From Ottelia alismoides (lineage: Eukaryota; Streptophyta; Magnoliopsida; Alismatales; Hydrocharitaceae): a stretch of 64,000 nucleotides of DNA. Position numbers and translations under genes: made by a program. This document shows, in pieces, positions 25,464 to 35,062 of the stretch. Where the stretch lies: assembly GCA_037367405.1 (NCBI GenBank), contig JAZKJV010011400.1, positions 8,182,501-8,246,500 on the forward strand, given 5' to 3'. Within the stretch, counting starts at the first letter, position 1; the number at the start of each line of letters is the position of its first letter. The notes beneath the pieces are model-generated. The model saw nothing but the letters and a program-made list of their open reading frames with translations. It searched no databases and had not been told where the DNA came from.

Positions 25464-25745
25464 ATGACTACCGCAGATCCAATTGCCGCCATCAACGAAG
25501 CTATGGAAAACGCGGTCGCCGCTCAAGAGACGGGCGACTACGGCTCTGCCCTGCGCCACATGGAATCGGCCTATCTGCGAATCCTCGTGTTACCCAATAG
25601 TGAGTTCAACAACGAGAGGCTCGAATGGCGACCAGAAAACATTCTGGCTGGAATTAACCACCTCAAGAGTCGCATGAGCGGTGGCGGCAGCCAACCACGC
25701 GACTCGCTGATCGTCTCCAACCCGATCGTCTACACGCGAGGCTAA
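25464..25745 (+). CDS. gpW-like head-tail joining protein
   Basis: 93 residues. The helical start (AAINEAMENAVAAQETGDYG) and the position between large terminase and portal match the lambda gpW gene, which closes the head before tail attachment. Sequence support alone is weak; the call rests mainly on order and size. Confidence 0.55.
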   Translation: MTTADPIAAINEAMENAVAAQETGDYGSALRHMESAYLRILVLPNSEFNNERLEWRPENILAGINHLKSRMSGGGSQPRDSLIVSNPIVYTRG

Positions 25746-25751
25746 TCCCCG

Positions 25752-27275
25752 ATGTCTAGCCAAGTAGATACTGCGCTGGGCAGTGGTGCCATCGATTGCC
25801 ACTGCTTCGCAGGCCTTCCGCCGGCCGCTTCCGCGGAAACGCGTACCAGCGCTGCAGGCGTCGTGCCCGTTGTATTTGAGAGCGAGAAATCGGACGACTG
25901 GTACCGGGGCCAGCGTGCGCATTTCGAATCTGCCGAAACCGATCGCCTGAACCAGGCCCACTGGAGCGCGGTGGACGATTCGCCGATCAACGAAGTACTG
26001 GCCTATCGTGGCGCTACCATCCGTGCCCGCTGTGCCCACGAGGCCTGGAACAATCCGACGGTCAAGGGGCTGATCCTCTCGCACACGATCGCCGTTGTCG
26101 GCGACGACAGTCCACTGATCGATCTGCAGGCGGAGGATGAAGACGGTGATCGCTGGTGCGACGAGGCGGAACAAGTCTGGGAGGAGTGGTGCAAGGACAG
26201 CGACGCGGCCGGTCAATTGACACTCTCTGGCCGCATCAAGAAATGGAATCGATCCTGCTGGGTCAGCGGCGAATGGTTTGATCAACTGGTATCGCCGCCC
26301 GATGCACGTGGACCGGTGCAGTTGCGTCTGCACGAGATCGAACCTGCCCGAGTCGATTCACCGCTAGGATCGCTGGCCGCTGCGGACGTGGTCCTGGGCG
26401 TGCGCCGAGATCAATATCGCAAGCCGATCGAATATCACATCTACAATTCGCTGGGTCGGTTTGGTGATGGGGCCTGGTACCCGGCCTCGGATATCATGCA
26501 CGGCTGGGACCAGGTGATGGCCGAACCAGGTCAAGCGCGTGGTGTGGCCTGGTTGCAATGCGGTCTACCAGTCGCGGCAGATCTGCGTGACTACGACGTG
26601 CAAGTACTTGACGCGGCCCGCGGCCAGGCTGACATGGCTCTATTCGCGTATACCGAGCATCCTGATGCCGAGTTCGTCAGCAAGGTACCAGCGGCCGTCA
26701 CGTTTCGTCGTCGCCAGTTAAACAACCTGGCACCAGGCTGGCGCCTTGGTTCGACACCCGCCAATCAACCAACGGCCAACTACAAAGAGCATCGCCAGGA
26801 GCGTCAGGGAGATCTAGGCCGCGGCGAAGGCGTACCATCGATGGTGACGCGTCTGGACGCACGCGACCACAATTACTCCAGCGCGCGATTCGATTATGGA
26901 TTGATGCACGAATCGGCCAAGCATGTTCGGGCCACGTTATACAATCCGCGACTCTTCTTTCTGGCTCGCCTGGTACTGGCCGAAGCACAGCTGGCAGGCG
27001 TCTTGCGACCGGCGCCATCTCGTGTGTGGACCGACTTCATTTGGACGGCAATGCCGCAAATTGATGACCTGAAGGCCGCGGGCGCCGAAGAGTTGTATCT
27101 CAAGACTGGCACTGAATCCCTCAGCGAGATAATCATGCACCGCCACGGCCGCCGCATGCGAGACGTCGCACGTCGCCGAGCTCGTGACGCGCGACTGCTC
27201 GCCTCGCTCAATCTACCATCGGTTGCCGAGTCAACCGGCCAATCACCAACCAATCCAAAGGATTTGCAGCAATGA
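25752..27275 (+). CDS. Portal protein (lambda family)
   Basis: 507 residues. It shows the lambda-type portal pattern: an N-terminal region with ARCAHEAWNNPTVKGLILSH, then WCDEAEQVWEEWC, a wing segment HEIEPARVDSP, and the stem region MHGWDQVMAEPGQARGVAWL. It forms the ring through which DNA enters the capsid. It overlaps the next gene by 4 nt (ATGA). The N-terminus contains palindrome site 5 reading ASAET. Confidence 0.85.
   Translation: MSSQVDTALGSGAIDCHCFAGLPPAASAETRTSAAGVVPVVFESEKSDDWYRGQRAHFESAETDRLNQAHWSAVDDSPINEVLAYRGATIRARCAHEAWNNPTVKGLILSHTIAVVGDDSPLIDLQAEDEDGDRWCDEAEQVWEEWCKDSDAAGQLTLSGRIKKWNRSCWVSGEWFDQLVSPPDARGPVQLRLHEIEPARVDSPLGSLAAADVVLGVRRDQYRKPIEYHIYNSLGRFGDGAWYPASDIMHGWDQVMAEPGQARGVAWLQCGLPVAADLRDYDVQVLDAARGQADMALFAYTEHPDAEFVSKVPAAVTFRRRQLNNLAPGWRLGSTPANQPTANYKEHRQERQGDLGRGEGVPSMVTRLDARDHNYSSARFDYGLMHESAKHVRATLYNPRLFFLARLVLAEAQLAGVLRPAPSRVWTDFIWTAMPQIDDLKAAGAEELYLKTGTESLSEIIMHRHGRRMRDVARRRARDARLLASLNLPSVAESTGQSPTNPKDLQQ
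25827..25840. promoter_or_regulatory. Dispersed palindrome, site 5
   Basis: GCTTCCGCGGAAAC, 13 of 14 bases, 76 bp into the portal gene. Confidence 0.6.
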
Positions 27276-29593
27276 GCGACATCTGGGGTGGCTCGAAAAC
27301 CGTTACCACGTTCAACGCCAAACTGCGCGAAGCATTTGAACAACTCTCCAGCGACAGGTGGCGGTTGGCTACTCAGGGTGCTGGCCATCTGGTGACGGTC
27401 GATGGAAATTCGTGCGGATCGTCGTATCTGGTCATATCGCTCGACCCGCTGTCCGTTGGATCCGAAGTTCGACTGGAGACATTCGCAAACTTTGGCATAC
27501 CCATCGAACTGAGTGTCGGACTGAGTGCCTCGCAGCGCACACTGGGACAAGAGTTCGCTGTAGAAATCGTATCGACCGAGCCAGAGACCACCTTCGCCGA
27601 GATCCCGATTGCATCCATGTCGCAGGCCACGACCACGCTCACAGTCACGACGGCCCAGCCGCATGGCCTGCGTGTCGGGATGCGTATCGGCATCTACGGC
27701 AGCGCGGATGCTCGGCTGAACTATCCGGCAGTCGTAGTCGCCAGCACCCCCAGTCCGACACAATTCACCGTCACCGCTGGTCCCGGTGGTACGATCCAGT
27801 CGCTCACCGCTGGTCCGGTCACCAGTGGAATGGTTTACATTCGTCCCGCTGTCGGCGGTGCGATCAACGGTAGCAGTCTGTTACTCGAGAATGCATCGCC
27901 AACTAACGGTAGTTTCTACGTACGGTCCGAGGGCGGCGATGCCACGCCCATCGGTGGCACGATTACGGGAAACCATGCGGTCACTGTCGGCGCTACCAAT
28001 TCGGTGCAGGCGGTTAACGCCGCGCTGAACTATGCCTTCCGACCTACCACCGAGTATCGATTGGCCATGTTGGCCGATCGTCTGCAATGGATGGATAACC
28101 TTGTCGACGCGGTAACGCTGACCAGCAATCGCGCCAACTTCACACAGATTTGCCCCAATCCCGATCGCGACTATAAGGTGCGATTTCGCGCGGTCAACCA
28201 CAAGGGATTGACCGTTCCGGCTGCCGAAGTGGTAAGCGCAACCAAGACAGGCACCACAACTACCACAATCGTGACAGCTGCGCCGCACGGTTTTGTCACG
28301 GGCGATCTGGTGCAGGTATTTGGCCTACGCGATCAAACGAACTTTGCTAATGTGACAACGCCTGCTGCCGTCACTGTGGTCAACGCAACCACGTTTACGA
28401 TTGTCATGGGCACAGCCGTCACAGCGACATCGTTTGGCGGGTTCGTGTGCCGGCCAAACGGCGGATTGAATATGCAAGGGATCATTGCCGGCGGCAACGT
28501 GCAGTCGATCACTAGCGCCAGTAACGTGCTGTCGGTAGTGACCAACGTGGCGGTCACTGGTCTGTTGATTGGCGATCTGGTCAACCTGGTAGGTGTGCGT
28601 GACAACACCACGGGCGCTTCGCTAGGCCTGGATGGTTCCTATCGTGTGCGTGACATTCAGACGACGACCGTCTTTTTGGAACCGGTAGGCACGGCTCCGA
28701 CTGGCAACGATGTTGTGCTCACTAACTGCGGTGGAGTGATCGTCCGTCGTACTGATCTGCGAGTGTCTTTCGTGCGCCTATTCGATTTCGAGCGAGCACG
28801 GGTAGAGTTCCTCGCCAGGCCAACTGGTGATCTTGCTTCTGCTGTTCCTGTCTCGGTCAACAACACTGTAACGATCAATCAGCCGACGCTAGCTACTGGC
28901 TCTGCAAACATTGGGAACGTTGCTCTTCAGATTCCGCTGCTGGCCAATGACATTCCGTCTGCGGCTATTACCAGTACTGCAACAACGGCAGCCATTACCC
29001 CATCGGTAGGTACGAGCTATGAGATCAATATCCCAGTTACAGGGATTGCGGGCACAGCACCGACGCTGGATGTCGGAATCGAAGAGTCAGATGACGCCGG
29101 AGCCAACTGGTTCCGCGTCTATGATTTCCCTCGCATCACGGCAATCGGCATGTACCGCTCTCCGAAGCTGCCACTAACAGGGAACCGAATTCGTTATGTT
29201 CAGACGGTGGGCGGGACAACACCATCGTTCACGCGGTCGCTGAACCGTTTGCAGTCTTTTGATTCGATTGACCCGCCAATTCGACAGTTGGTGGATAGGA
29301 CAATTGCCCTGGCTACGCTGAACTCCACAACGCCAAGCTTGAATGTGCAGGGGTGCCGGAATGTCCAATTGGTTGTTTCGATTGGCACCGCTGGTACACC
29401 GCCAGCAATACAGCTCGAAGGATCTGACGACAACGGGGCGACGTGGTATTCGCTGGGCTCACCTCTTACTGCTACCGCGTCTTCGACTGTTCAGCTCACC
29501 GTTGTCGATGTTCAATCGCAGCTATTGCGTGCTCGCGTATCAACGGCTGGCGTGACCGTAATTCCAGGATATGTCCTGATCAAGGGATTCTAG
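27272..29593 (+). CDS. Large virion protein, tail/fibre type
   Basis: 773 residues, Thr/Val/Gly-rich and nearly all beta. It has two similar segments of about 70 residues (TTTLTVTTAQPHGLRVGMRI and TTTTIVTAAPHGFVTGDLVQ), each a small barrel-like repeat seen in virion proteins, and a C-terminal part with repeated IELSGSDDNGATWYSLG-like elements (LEGSDDNGATWYSLG). It is secreted by no obvious signal. Likely a tail-tip or fibre component; the exact role is unknown. Confidence 0.6.
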   Translation: MSDIWGGSKTVTTFNAKLREAFEQLSSDRWRLATQGAGHLVTVDGNSCGSSYLVISLDPLSVGSEVRLETFANFGIPIELSVGLSASQRTLGQEFAVEIVSTEPETTFAEIPIASMSQATTTLTVTTAQPHGLRVGMRIGIYGSADARLNYPAVVVASTPSPTQFTVTAGPGGTIQSLTAGPVTSGMVYIRPAVGGAINGSSLLLENASPTNGSFYVRSEGGDATPIGGTITGNHAVTVGATNSVQAVNAALNYAFRPTTEYRLAMLADRLQWMDNLVDAVTLTSNRANFTQICPNPDRDYKVRFRAVNHKGLTVPAAEVVSATKTGTTTTTIVTAAPHGFVTGDLVQVFGLRDQTNFANVTTPAAVTVVNATTFTIVMGTAVTATSFGGFVCRPNGGLNMQGIIAGGNVQSITSASNVLSVVTNVAVTGLLIGDLVNLVGVRDNTTGASLGLDGSYRVRDIQTTTVFLEPVGTAPTGNDVVLTNCGGVIVRRTDLRVSFVRLFDFERARVEFLARPTGDLASAVPVSVNNTVTINQPTLATGSANIGNVALQIPLLANDIPSAAITSTATTAAITPSVGTSYEINIPVTGIAGTAPTLDVGIEESDDAGANWFRVYDFPRITAIGMYRSPKLPLTGNRIRYVQTVGGTTPSFTRSLNRLQSFDSIDPPIRQLVDRTIALATLNSTTPSLNVQGCRNVQLVVSIGTAGTPPAIQLEGSDDNGATWYSLGSPLTATASSTVQLTVVDVQSQLLRARVSTAGVTVIPGYVLIKGF

Positions 29594-29594
29594 G

Positions 29595-30956
29595 ATGTCA
29601 AGCAACCTGCCATCGCTGTTTGAAGATAGCGACCTGTCTGGGCTGCCTCTGGTTGATCCTGGAGATGGCAGGCCATGGCGCAAGGGCCTCGGCACTGGCA
29701 CGCTTTTGGCGACCGGTAATGTCACAGATGACATTGCGACTGTCAACTACGTTGATGATGAACTGACCAATGGCTTATCGACGCGGCTGCCCTTGGCTGG
29801 TGGAACGCTGACTGGCAACCTGACGGTGAATGCCAACGTAGGGATTGGCATCAATCCAACTGCACCGCTGCATATATCATCATCTTATGCAGTTACCAAC
29901 TACGCGACTATGCCGTTCGTTAACTGGGTCAACACGAACAACAGCGCGACGCAAGGGCACTGCAACTTTCGGTTAGACACCATTAACGCCACTGCATCGG
30001 TTGGCTTTGTGTTTGCTAACGGCGGGACTATCAAGTGGGACTGGTTAGTGTATGGCACGCCAGCCAACTTAGTCATTCGTGATGCCGCTAACGGCTATGC
30101 AACAGCGCTCCATCTACTGGCGGGCACAGGGCTGGGAGTCGGTCGGGTTCCAACGTGCCGCTTGGATGTACAAGGTGATGGAAGATTTACTGGCTCAGTT
30201 GCTGCCGGTGTGAATGTTGCAGCGCTCAATTACGCTGGAGCTGGATTGAAGCTAGTGGGCTCGTCTGATATTGAGTTTGCCCCCACCAATATCGACACGG
30301 CGGCTGATTTGATTCTAATTCGCAAGGCAGTCGGTCAACTGGACGTGCGCGGCGATAGTGGACTGCGTGTGCGTAATCTAGCCAACACGGCTGACTCTGC
30401 ATTGGCGTGTGGAAACTTGACCGCTAGCGGTTCATTCAGTCTGGGCAACACTAGCTCGGCGCTGATTCGTGACAACGCTGGCAACTTTGAGGTTTGCAGT
30501 TTTAGCGCTACCCCTCTCGCAACCTTTCGTAATACAGGCGTTACGCTGCTTGTTCCAATGGCTCCGAATGCGGCTGGTACGGTGAACCTCGCAGCCCCGA
30601 CACTTCCCTGGCAACACTTTTACCAACGCGGAGAGTGGCAAAACTACAACGCTGGATTTGCGGGCAATACAAACTTTGAACGTGGATTCCAGCGATGGAA
30701 TAGTAACGTCTACGAGATCGGTGCAGAGAGCGGTGGAACCGGCGTAGCTCGCGATGTGCGACTAGTGCGGAGCGGAGCGACTGCTATTCAGTTAAGCGGA
30801 GCTGGTTTTGTCGTTCAAGGCTTTACGTTTGCTACAGTTCCAATCGCTTCAGCCAATGCCGGTGCGACCATTCGCATTACTGACCGTTCGAATAGGCTTG
30901 CCACTAGCGATGGGACGAACTGGAACTGGGCAGGCACTACAACTCCAATCACCTAG
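29595..30956 (+). CDS. Tail fibre-like protein
   Basis: 453 residues. The segment LPLAGGTLTGNLTVNANVGI followed by TAPLHISS is a repeat found in phage tail fibres and head-fibre proteins. Further beta-helix-like units follow, and it ends without a chaperone domain. It starts 2 nt after the preceding stop. It probably takes part in host recognition. Confidence 0.65.
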   Translation: MSSNLPSLFEDSDLSGLPLVDPGDGRPWRKGLGTGTLLATGNVTDDIATVNYVDDELTNGLSTRLPLAGGTLTGNLTVNANVGIGINPTAPLHISSSYAVTNYATMPFVNWVNTNNSATQGHCNFRLDTINATASVGFVFANGGTIKWDWLVYGTPANLVIRDAANGYATALHLLAGTGLGVGRVPTCRLDVQGDGRFTGSVAAGVNVAALNYAGAGLKLVGSSDIEFAPTNIDTAADLILIRKAVGQLDVRGDSGLRVRNLANTADSALACGNLTASGSFSLGNTSSALIRDNAGNFEVCSFSATPLATFRNTGVTLLVPMAPNAAGTVNLAAPTLPWQHFYQRGEWQNYNAGFAGNTNFERGFQRWNSNVYEIGAESGGTGVARDVRLVRSGATAIQLSGAGFVVQGFTFATVPIASANAGATIRITDRSNRLATSDGTNWNWAGTTTPIT

Positions 30957-30964
30957 GCAGAACC

Positions 30965-31672
30965 ATGACCACTCGACCATACGAATTACTCGCTCGCTTC
31001 GCCGCCGATGGCTCGGTCGCTGGTGTCAGTGTGCGCACCATCACCACGGTCAACGGGCGCGATTTCGAAGGCGATCCAGAGCCGCTCTCGGGCACCGACG
31101 ATCCGGCCTTCGCTGACTTTGCACAGGCGTTCGCCGCGACAGCAGTTGCCGAGCGCGATCAATTGGCAAGTGACAAACAGTCGCTGGAATCGCAATTGGC
31201 TACGATCACCGCCGAGCGTGATTCGCTACCCCGCCAATTGGAGCTCGCAACTGAGCGCGGTGATAACCTGCAATCGCAGTACGATGATGCATCTTCGTTG
31301 CTGTCCAGTACTACTGCCCAGCTGTGGGAAGCCCAGTCGACGATCGCCCATCGCGATGCCACGATCGCCGAGCGTGAAGAGACGATCGCGGGCCTGCAGG
31401 CAGAACTGGACGCGCTGCGTAATCCACCGGTGAATCCTAGGCACGTGGCGCCGTATGTGTTTCTTTCGCTGCTAACGCCCGCAGAGATCTACGCGCTGCA
31501 AACCAGTACCGATTCAATCGTGGTGCTTGGCCGTGCAAAACTCCAGACGATCATCACGCACGTTGACCTCGATAACGCAGAGACGATCGAGCTGGTGCAG
31601 TACATGGAGCGTGCAGGCCTGGCTGCCGAGGGCCGAGCAGCTCAGATATTGGCTGGCGAGATGCCTGTCTAG
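30965..31672 (+). CDS. Coiled-coil protein after the tail fibre
   Basis: 235 residues. After a short beta start (YELLARFAADGSVAGVSVRT), residues 60-155 form a long coiled coil (AERDQLASDKQSLESQLATI, then TTAQLWEAQSTIAHRDATIA). The last 70 residues are helical. It is probably a trimeric or dimeric fibre assembly partner. It has no recognised family. Confidence 0.6.
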   Translation: MTTRPYELLARFAADGSVAGVSVRTITTVNGRDFEGDPEPLSGTDDPAFADFAQAFAATAVAERDQLASDKQSLESQLATITAERDSLPRQLELATERGDNLQSQYDDASSLLSSTTAQLWEAQSTIAHRDATIAEREETIAGLQAELDALRNPPVNPRHVAPYVFLSLLTPAEIYALQTSTDSIVVLGRAKLQTIITHVDLDNAETIELVQYMERAGLAAEGRAAQILAGEMPV

Positions 31673-31744
31673 GTTGCAGTGCAGTAAGCAACAGGCTGGT
31701 TTGGTCATTCATCTGCAACCTAGGCGATTGTCAGAGACAAAAAC

Positions 31745-32434
31745 ATGAGCGCTATCGAATTCCTGGCACAACCTGGCAAGACATTCAGCGTGCAGTTGTA
31801 CGCGCTGGGTGGCGATCCAATCGGCAGCCCGATCACCGGTGTCACCGATGGCAGTGTACCGACTCGCTACCGGGCAAACACTGGCTCCAATGAGGGCGTG
31901 GTGTTCGTCCTGGCCACCGCGACGAACCTGCGAGTGGCAGGGTATGCGAACTTGGATGCTCCCGGCAGCAGTGGGTTTAGCGAGTTGGGTGCGCTCGCGC
32001 AAGCAGAATCGGCCGATGGACTCGCAGAGTTACTGTTGCGAATCCAGACTGGTGTCATCACCATCGTATCGCCAGTCAACCAGGATGGCACTCTGAATCC
32101 ACTGGTTATTGGTGACGATTACCTGGCAGTGAACAATCGGTCGATCGACTTTTTCATCGATCCAATCGTCGGCGTTTCCGTGGAAACGGTGTCGTGTTCT
32201 TTTGGCGGATCGGCCCAGCATCGTGGTGATTGGTTGGTCGGCGGTGCAGTGACGGCCGCAACTGTGGATGGTTTGCCGAAGTGGCGACTACGTTTCGAGC
32301 TCGAAACTGCCGATACGATTGATTGTCGACCTGGTTGCTACGATTGGTCGGCTACAGTGCTGTCGGCTGCCGGCAAGCGTATCACGCGCATAACTGGCCA
32401 AGTAGTGCTGCTGGACTCGCAAACGATCGATTGA
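31745..32434 (+). CDS. Hypothetical tail-tip protein
   Basis: 229 residues, beta-rich. The start (FLAQPGKTFSVQLYALGGDP) and the closing segment (ETADTIDCRPGCYDWSATVL) recall baseplate proteins with two immunoglobulin-like sheets, but no family can be named. Palindrome site 6 lies in its middle and reads VSVET. Confidence 0.55.
   Translation: MSAIEFLAQPGKTFSVQLYALGGDPIGSPITGVTDGSVPTRYRANTGSNEGVVFVLATATNLRVAGYANLDAPGSSGFSELGALAQAESADGLAELLLRIQTGVITIVSPVNQDGTLNPLVIGDDYLAVNNRSIDFFIDPIVGVSVETVSCSFGGSAQHRGDWLVGGAVTAATVDGLPKWRLRFELETADTIDCRPGCYDWSATVLSAAGKRITRITGQVVLLDSQTID
32174..32187. promoter_or_regulatory. Dispersed palindrome, site 6
   Basis: GTTTCCGTGGAAAC, one central base changed from the consensus, inside the 31745 gene. 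Confidence 0.5.
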
Positions 32435-32436
32435 CC

Positions 32437-32482
32437 TGTGTCCACCGCCTGGTGGCGGTGGCTACGAAAAACCTACAGCCTA
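32437..32482 (-). repeat. REP-like unit, inverted
   Basis: On the minus strand it reads GGCTGTAGGTTTTTCG followed by TAGCCACCGCCACCAGGCGG, the same parts as in blocks 15192-15325 and 25311-25449 but in the opposite orientation. Confidence 0.7.
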
Positions 32483-32494
32483 GGGGCCTGCTAG

Positions 32495-32893
32495 ATGCCC
32501 GCAATTTTGGGACCAGTGTGGATCGATGTTTGGGACGGGCCAGCGCCGCCCCCGGTCAAGGCGAGCGTGGAGCTGCTGTACAAGCCTGGCCAGTCGGCCG
32601 CGGCGGCTCGCGTCATGCCGAACCAGAGTACCGATGCGGAGTTCGACAGCCAGTCACTGGTCGATTGGTCGACGGCCCATGCCGATGCGGATGCGTTCAG
32701 GTCGCTGATCGGGACTGTGGTGGCGCTGGTCTACCATGGTGCGAACTATGGCACAGTGCTGGTGCAGGATGTGAGTATCAGCGGTATCGACAAACTGATC
32801 CGAGCTGCCGGCGTGCACCCCGACGGCAGCGCCTACAACCACAGCCCCGCGGGCCGCATCCGAGCGCGTTGGCGTATCGTGCGGCTGTCGTAG
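32495..32893 (+). CDS. Hypothetical tail-module protein
   Basis: 132 residues. Beta-rich with VKASVELLYKPGQSAAAARV and VVALVYHGANYGTVLVQDVS; the closing RIRARWRIVRL is basic. Not recognised. Flanked by REP-like units on both sides, within the tail region. Confidence 0.55.
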   Translation: MPAILGPVWIDVWDGPAPPPVKASVELLYKPGQSAAAARVMPNQSTDAEFDSQSLVDWSTAHADADAFRSLIGTVVALVYHGANYGTVLVQDVSISGIDKLIRAAGVHPDGSAYNHSPAGRIRARWRIVRLS

Positions 32894-32904
32894 CGTGGGC
32901 ACTC

Positions 32905-32980
32905 TTGTAGCCACCGCCGCGTAGGCGGTGGATGCACCACGATTGATTCACCACCACAAGGGCGGTGGTGGCTACGAAGT
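32905..32980 (+). repeat. REP-like paired hairpins
   Basis: gtagccaccgccgcgtaggcggtggatgc-type unit, ACCACGATTGATTCACC, then the facing unit GGGCGGTGGTGGCTAC. Same design as in 15248-15315. Confidence 0.75.
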
Positions 32981-33006
32981 CTACATCCTACAGCCTACAG
33001 CCTAAC

Positions 33007-35025
33007 ATGCTAATCGATTACTCCGCTGGACCTCGCGTGACTGCTGTCGGTGACCATGTGGTCTATACCAAGAGCAGTTGGGCCGCGCCGTGGACCGCTC
33101 AGCCGAATCTGGTCTGCACCGAGTGCCAGTGGCAGGCGGCACCGGAGTTCTCGTCGGCGGTGCTTGTCTGGCGCACGGGTTACATCATTCCGCCTGGATC
33201 CACATCCGCCACGCTGTATGGTCCATGGATCGGTCGCGGTCATTTCGTGCGGATTGATTGGACGTGCGACGATGGTAGCACTCTGATCTGGACAGGATTC
33301 ATTGACCAGAGCGGCTGGCCCACGGATGCATGGGGCGATCAGCCGCTCGTGTGTTATGGCCTCGAGCGCGCGTTGGCACTTACACCGATCGTCGATCACG
33401 TAGTCAAACGTGGATCGACCTATCCACGTAGCGCGGTGCCGCCGAGGTTCGGGTTCAGCAATCGATCAAAAGATCCGGACCCGGGCGGTGTTTATGCATT
33501 CTTCGACGGGATGCGGGACGATTGGCAGGATTCGCGGACCTGGTCGACTCGTGCAATCGTGCGGTACTTGCTGAAATACAATTGCCCGACGAACAATTTC
33601 GGCGTAGGTACGATTCCATGGTCGATCGACCAGGAGACGCAGTTGCCCGATTGGGACGCGCCACAGATCGAATGCCAGGGCAAAACGGTGTGGGACGTCC
33701 TGAACGAACTGGTCAACCCGCAGAAACAAATGGGTATGGTCTTCGGCAGCAACGGCACGACGGCCGTCCTGCGCGTGTTCACTCACACGGCCACACCAAT
33801 CGTCAATGGCAGCTACATTCTGCCGGCCAATCCGAATCAGCATGTCCTGGTGCTGTCGCCTGATGCCCTGACCAGTGGATCTCTGTCCGATGTTGGCGGC
33901 GGTTATGACCAGGTCATCTGTCGCGGTGCTCGCCGGCAGACGATTTGCACACTGTCGCACGGTACCGAGATCGAGAAGGATTGGACAGACCAGCAAGAGG
34001 AGCAGTACGAACAGGCGGCTAGTACCGACGCGGGCTACGACACTGCTAACACGCAGACCCAGCGGCAGATGAATGCGCGAGTCCGCGCGAAGAGTTACCT
34101 GGAAGCTGTGTTTCGCAGGTTTCGCATCGTCAAGACGTTTAACTACAACCTGGCCGGCGAGCCGCTCTTTCCTGGCAATACGAATCCACTGCGCGTTGAG
34201 ATCGTCGATCGACTGCCAATCGATGCGGATGCCGAGTGGTTCGGGGCGATTGATCAATCGGATTACGATGACCAGGGCCAAGCCTGGAAATTCTACTTTG
34301 CGAATCCAGACGATCTGCTGAAGTATGTAGACCTCAGCTACCTAGATCGTGTTTCCGCGGAAACGGTTTCGACAGGCGACCAGCCCACGATTAGCGTGGT
34401 ACCCAAGAACGAGTACGGCAGCGAGTTTACCTTGAACGTCTCCGGTGGTCCGCAGCATGCGATCGCAGGCACGAACTTTGTACGGTTGCCAGTCGACGCG
34501 CGCGAGAAGTGCTGGGGCAATCTCGACTACACGACGATGAAGGTGACGCTGGCCCTGGAGGAAGATCGATTCTGTGAGGGTCGATTCCCCTCGAGCGCGC
34601 CGGCCGTGGATGTGGTTCGCCGTTTGTATGTCGATTGCGGGCCGGAGTACAAACAGATCCGGATCCACAAGGATACGATCGCCTCGCTGGATCCACAGGG
34701 TACCGACCAGAAGGTTACGGCCAGCGGTTTCTTGCGTGACGACAGCTCCAAACTGAGTGCCATTGCCCAGATCATCGCCATGGGCGCGGTGCTGACTCGC
34801 AAGCGTGTTGCCTGGACCAGTCAGCGCCGCATCAGTACGGTGCAGGTGGGCGACATGATTCTCACGGCCGAAGGGGCCACCGTCCTGGCACCGGTGACCA
34901 GCGTACGCATCAGCGCACCGACCAGCACGAACACGCCGTCGGCTTGCCCTACGCAATCGTTCGAGACCTTTGGCGGTACCCAGGATCCACTGGCGGTCCT
35001 GCGTCGATTGGGGATGGTGATCTGA
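33007..35025 (+). CDS. Large tail protein, possible baseplate hub
   Basis: 672 residues from ATG 33007; the longer frame from 32965 enters the repeat. Trp/Asp-rich beta protein (HFVRIDWTCDDGSTLIWTGF near the start), then a segment with VWDVLNELVNPQKQMGMVFG, as seen in tail proteins of the hub or central-fibre class. It carries palindrome site 7 (VSAET). The position after the tail-tip genes supports a tail role; the specific function is inferred. Confidence 0.6.
   Translation: MLIDYSAGPRVTAVGDHVVYTKSSWAAPWTAQPNLVCTECQWQAAPEFSSAVLVWRTGYIIPPGSTSATLYGPWIGRGHFVRIDWTCDDGSTLIWTGFIDQSGWPTDAWGDQPLVCYGLERALALTPIVDHVVKRGSTYPRSAVPPRFGFSNRSKDPDPGGVYAFFDGMRDDWQDSRTWSTRAIVRYLLKYNCPTNNFGVGTIPWSIDQETQLPDWDAPQIECQGKTVWDVLNELVNPQKQMGMVFGSNGTTAVLRVFTHTATPIVNGSYILPANPNQHVLVLSPDALTSGSLSDVGGGYDQVICRGARRQTICTLSHGTEIEKDWTDQQEEQYEQAASTDAGYDTANTQTQRQMNARVRAKSYLEAVFRRFRIVKTFNYNLAGEPLFPGNTNPLRVEIVDRLPIDADAEWFGAIDQSDYDDQGQAWKFYFANPDDLLKYVDLSYLDRVSAETVSTGDQPTISVVPKNEYGSEFTLNVSGGPQHAIAGTNFVRLPVDAREKCWGNLDYTTMKVTLALEEDRFCEGRFPSSAPAVDVVRRLYVDCGPEYKQIRIHKDTIASLDPQGTDQKVTASGFLRDDSSKLSAIAQIIAMGAVLTRKRVAWTSQRRISTVQVGDMILTAEGATVLAPVTSVRISAPTSTNTPSACPTQSFETFGGTQDPLAVLRRLGMVI
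34351..34364. promoter_or_regulatory. Dispersed palindrome, site 7
   Basis: A perfect GTTTCCGCGGAAAC inside the 33007 gene, in the frame that reads VSAET. Confidence 0.7.
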
Positions 35026-35062
35026 TGAATCACAACCCGCAGCGTGAGCGAGGGACCAATAC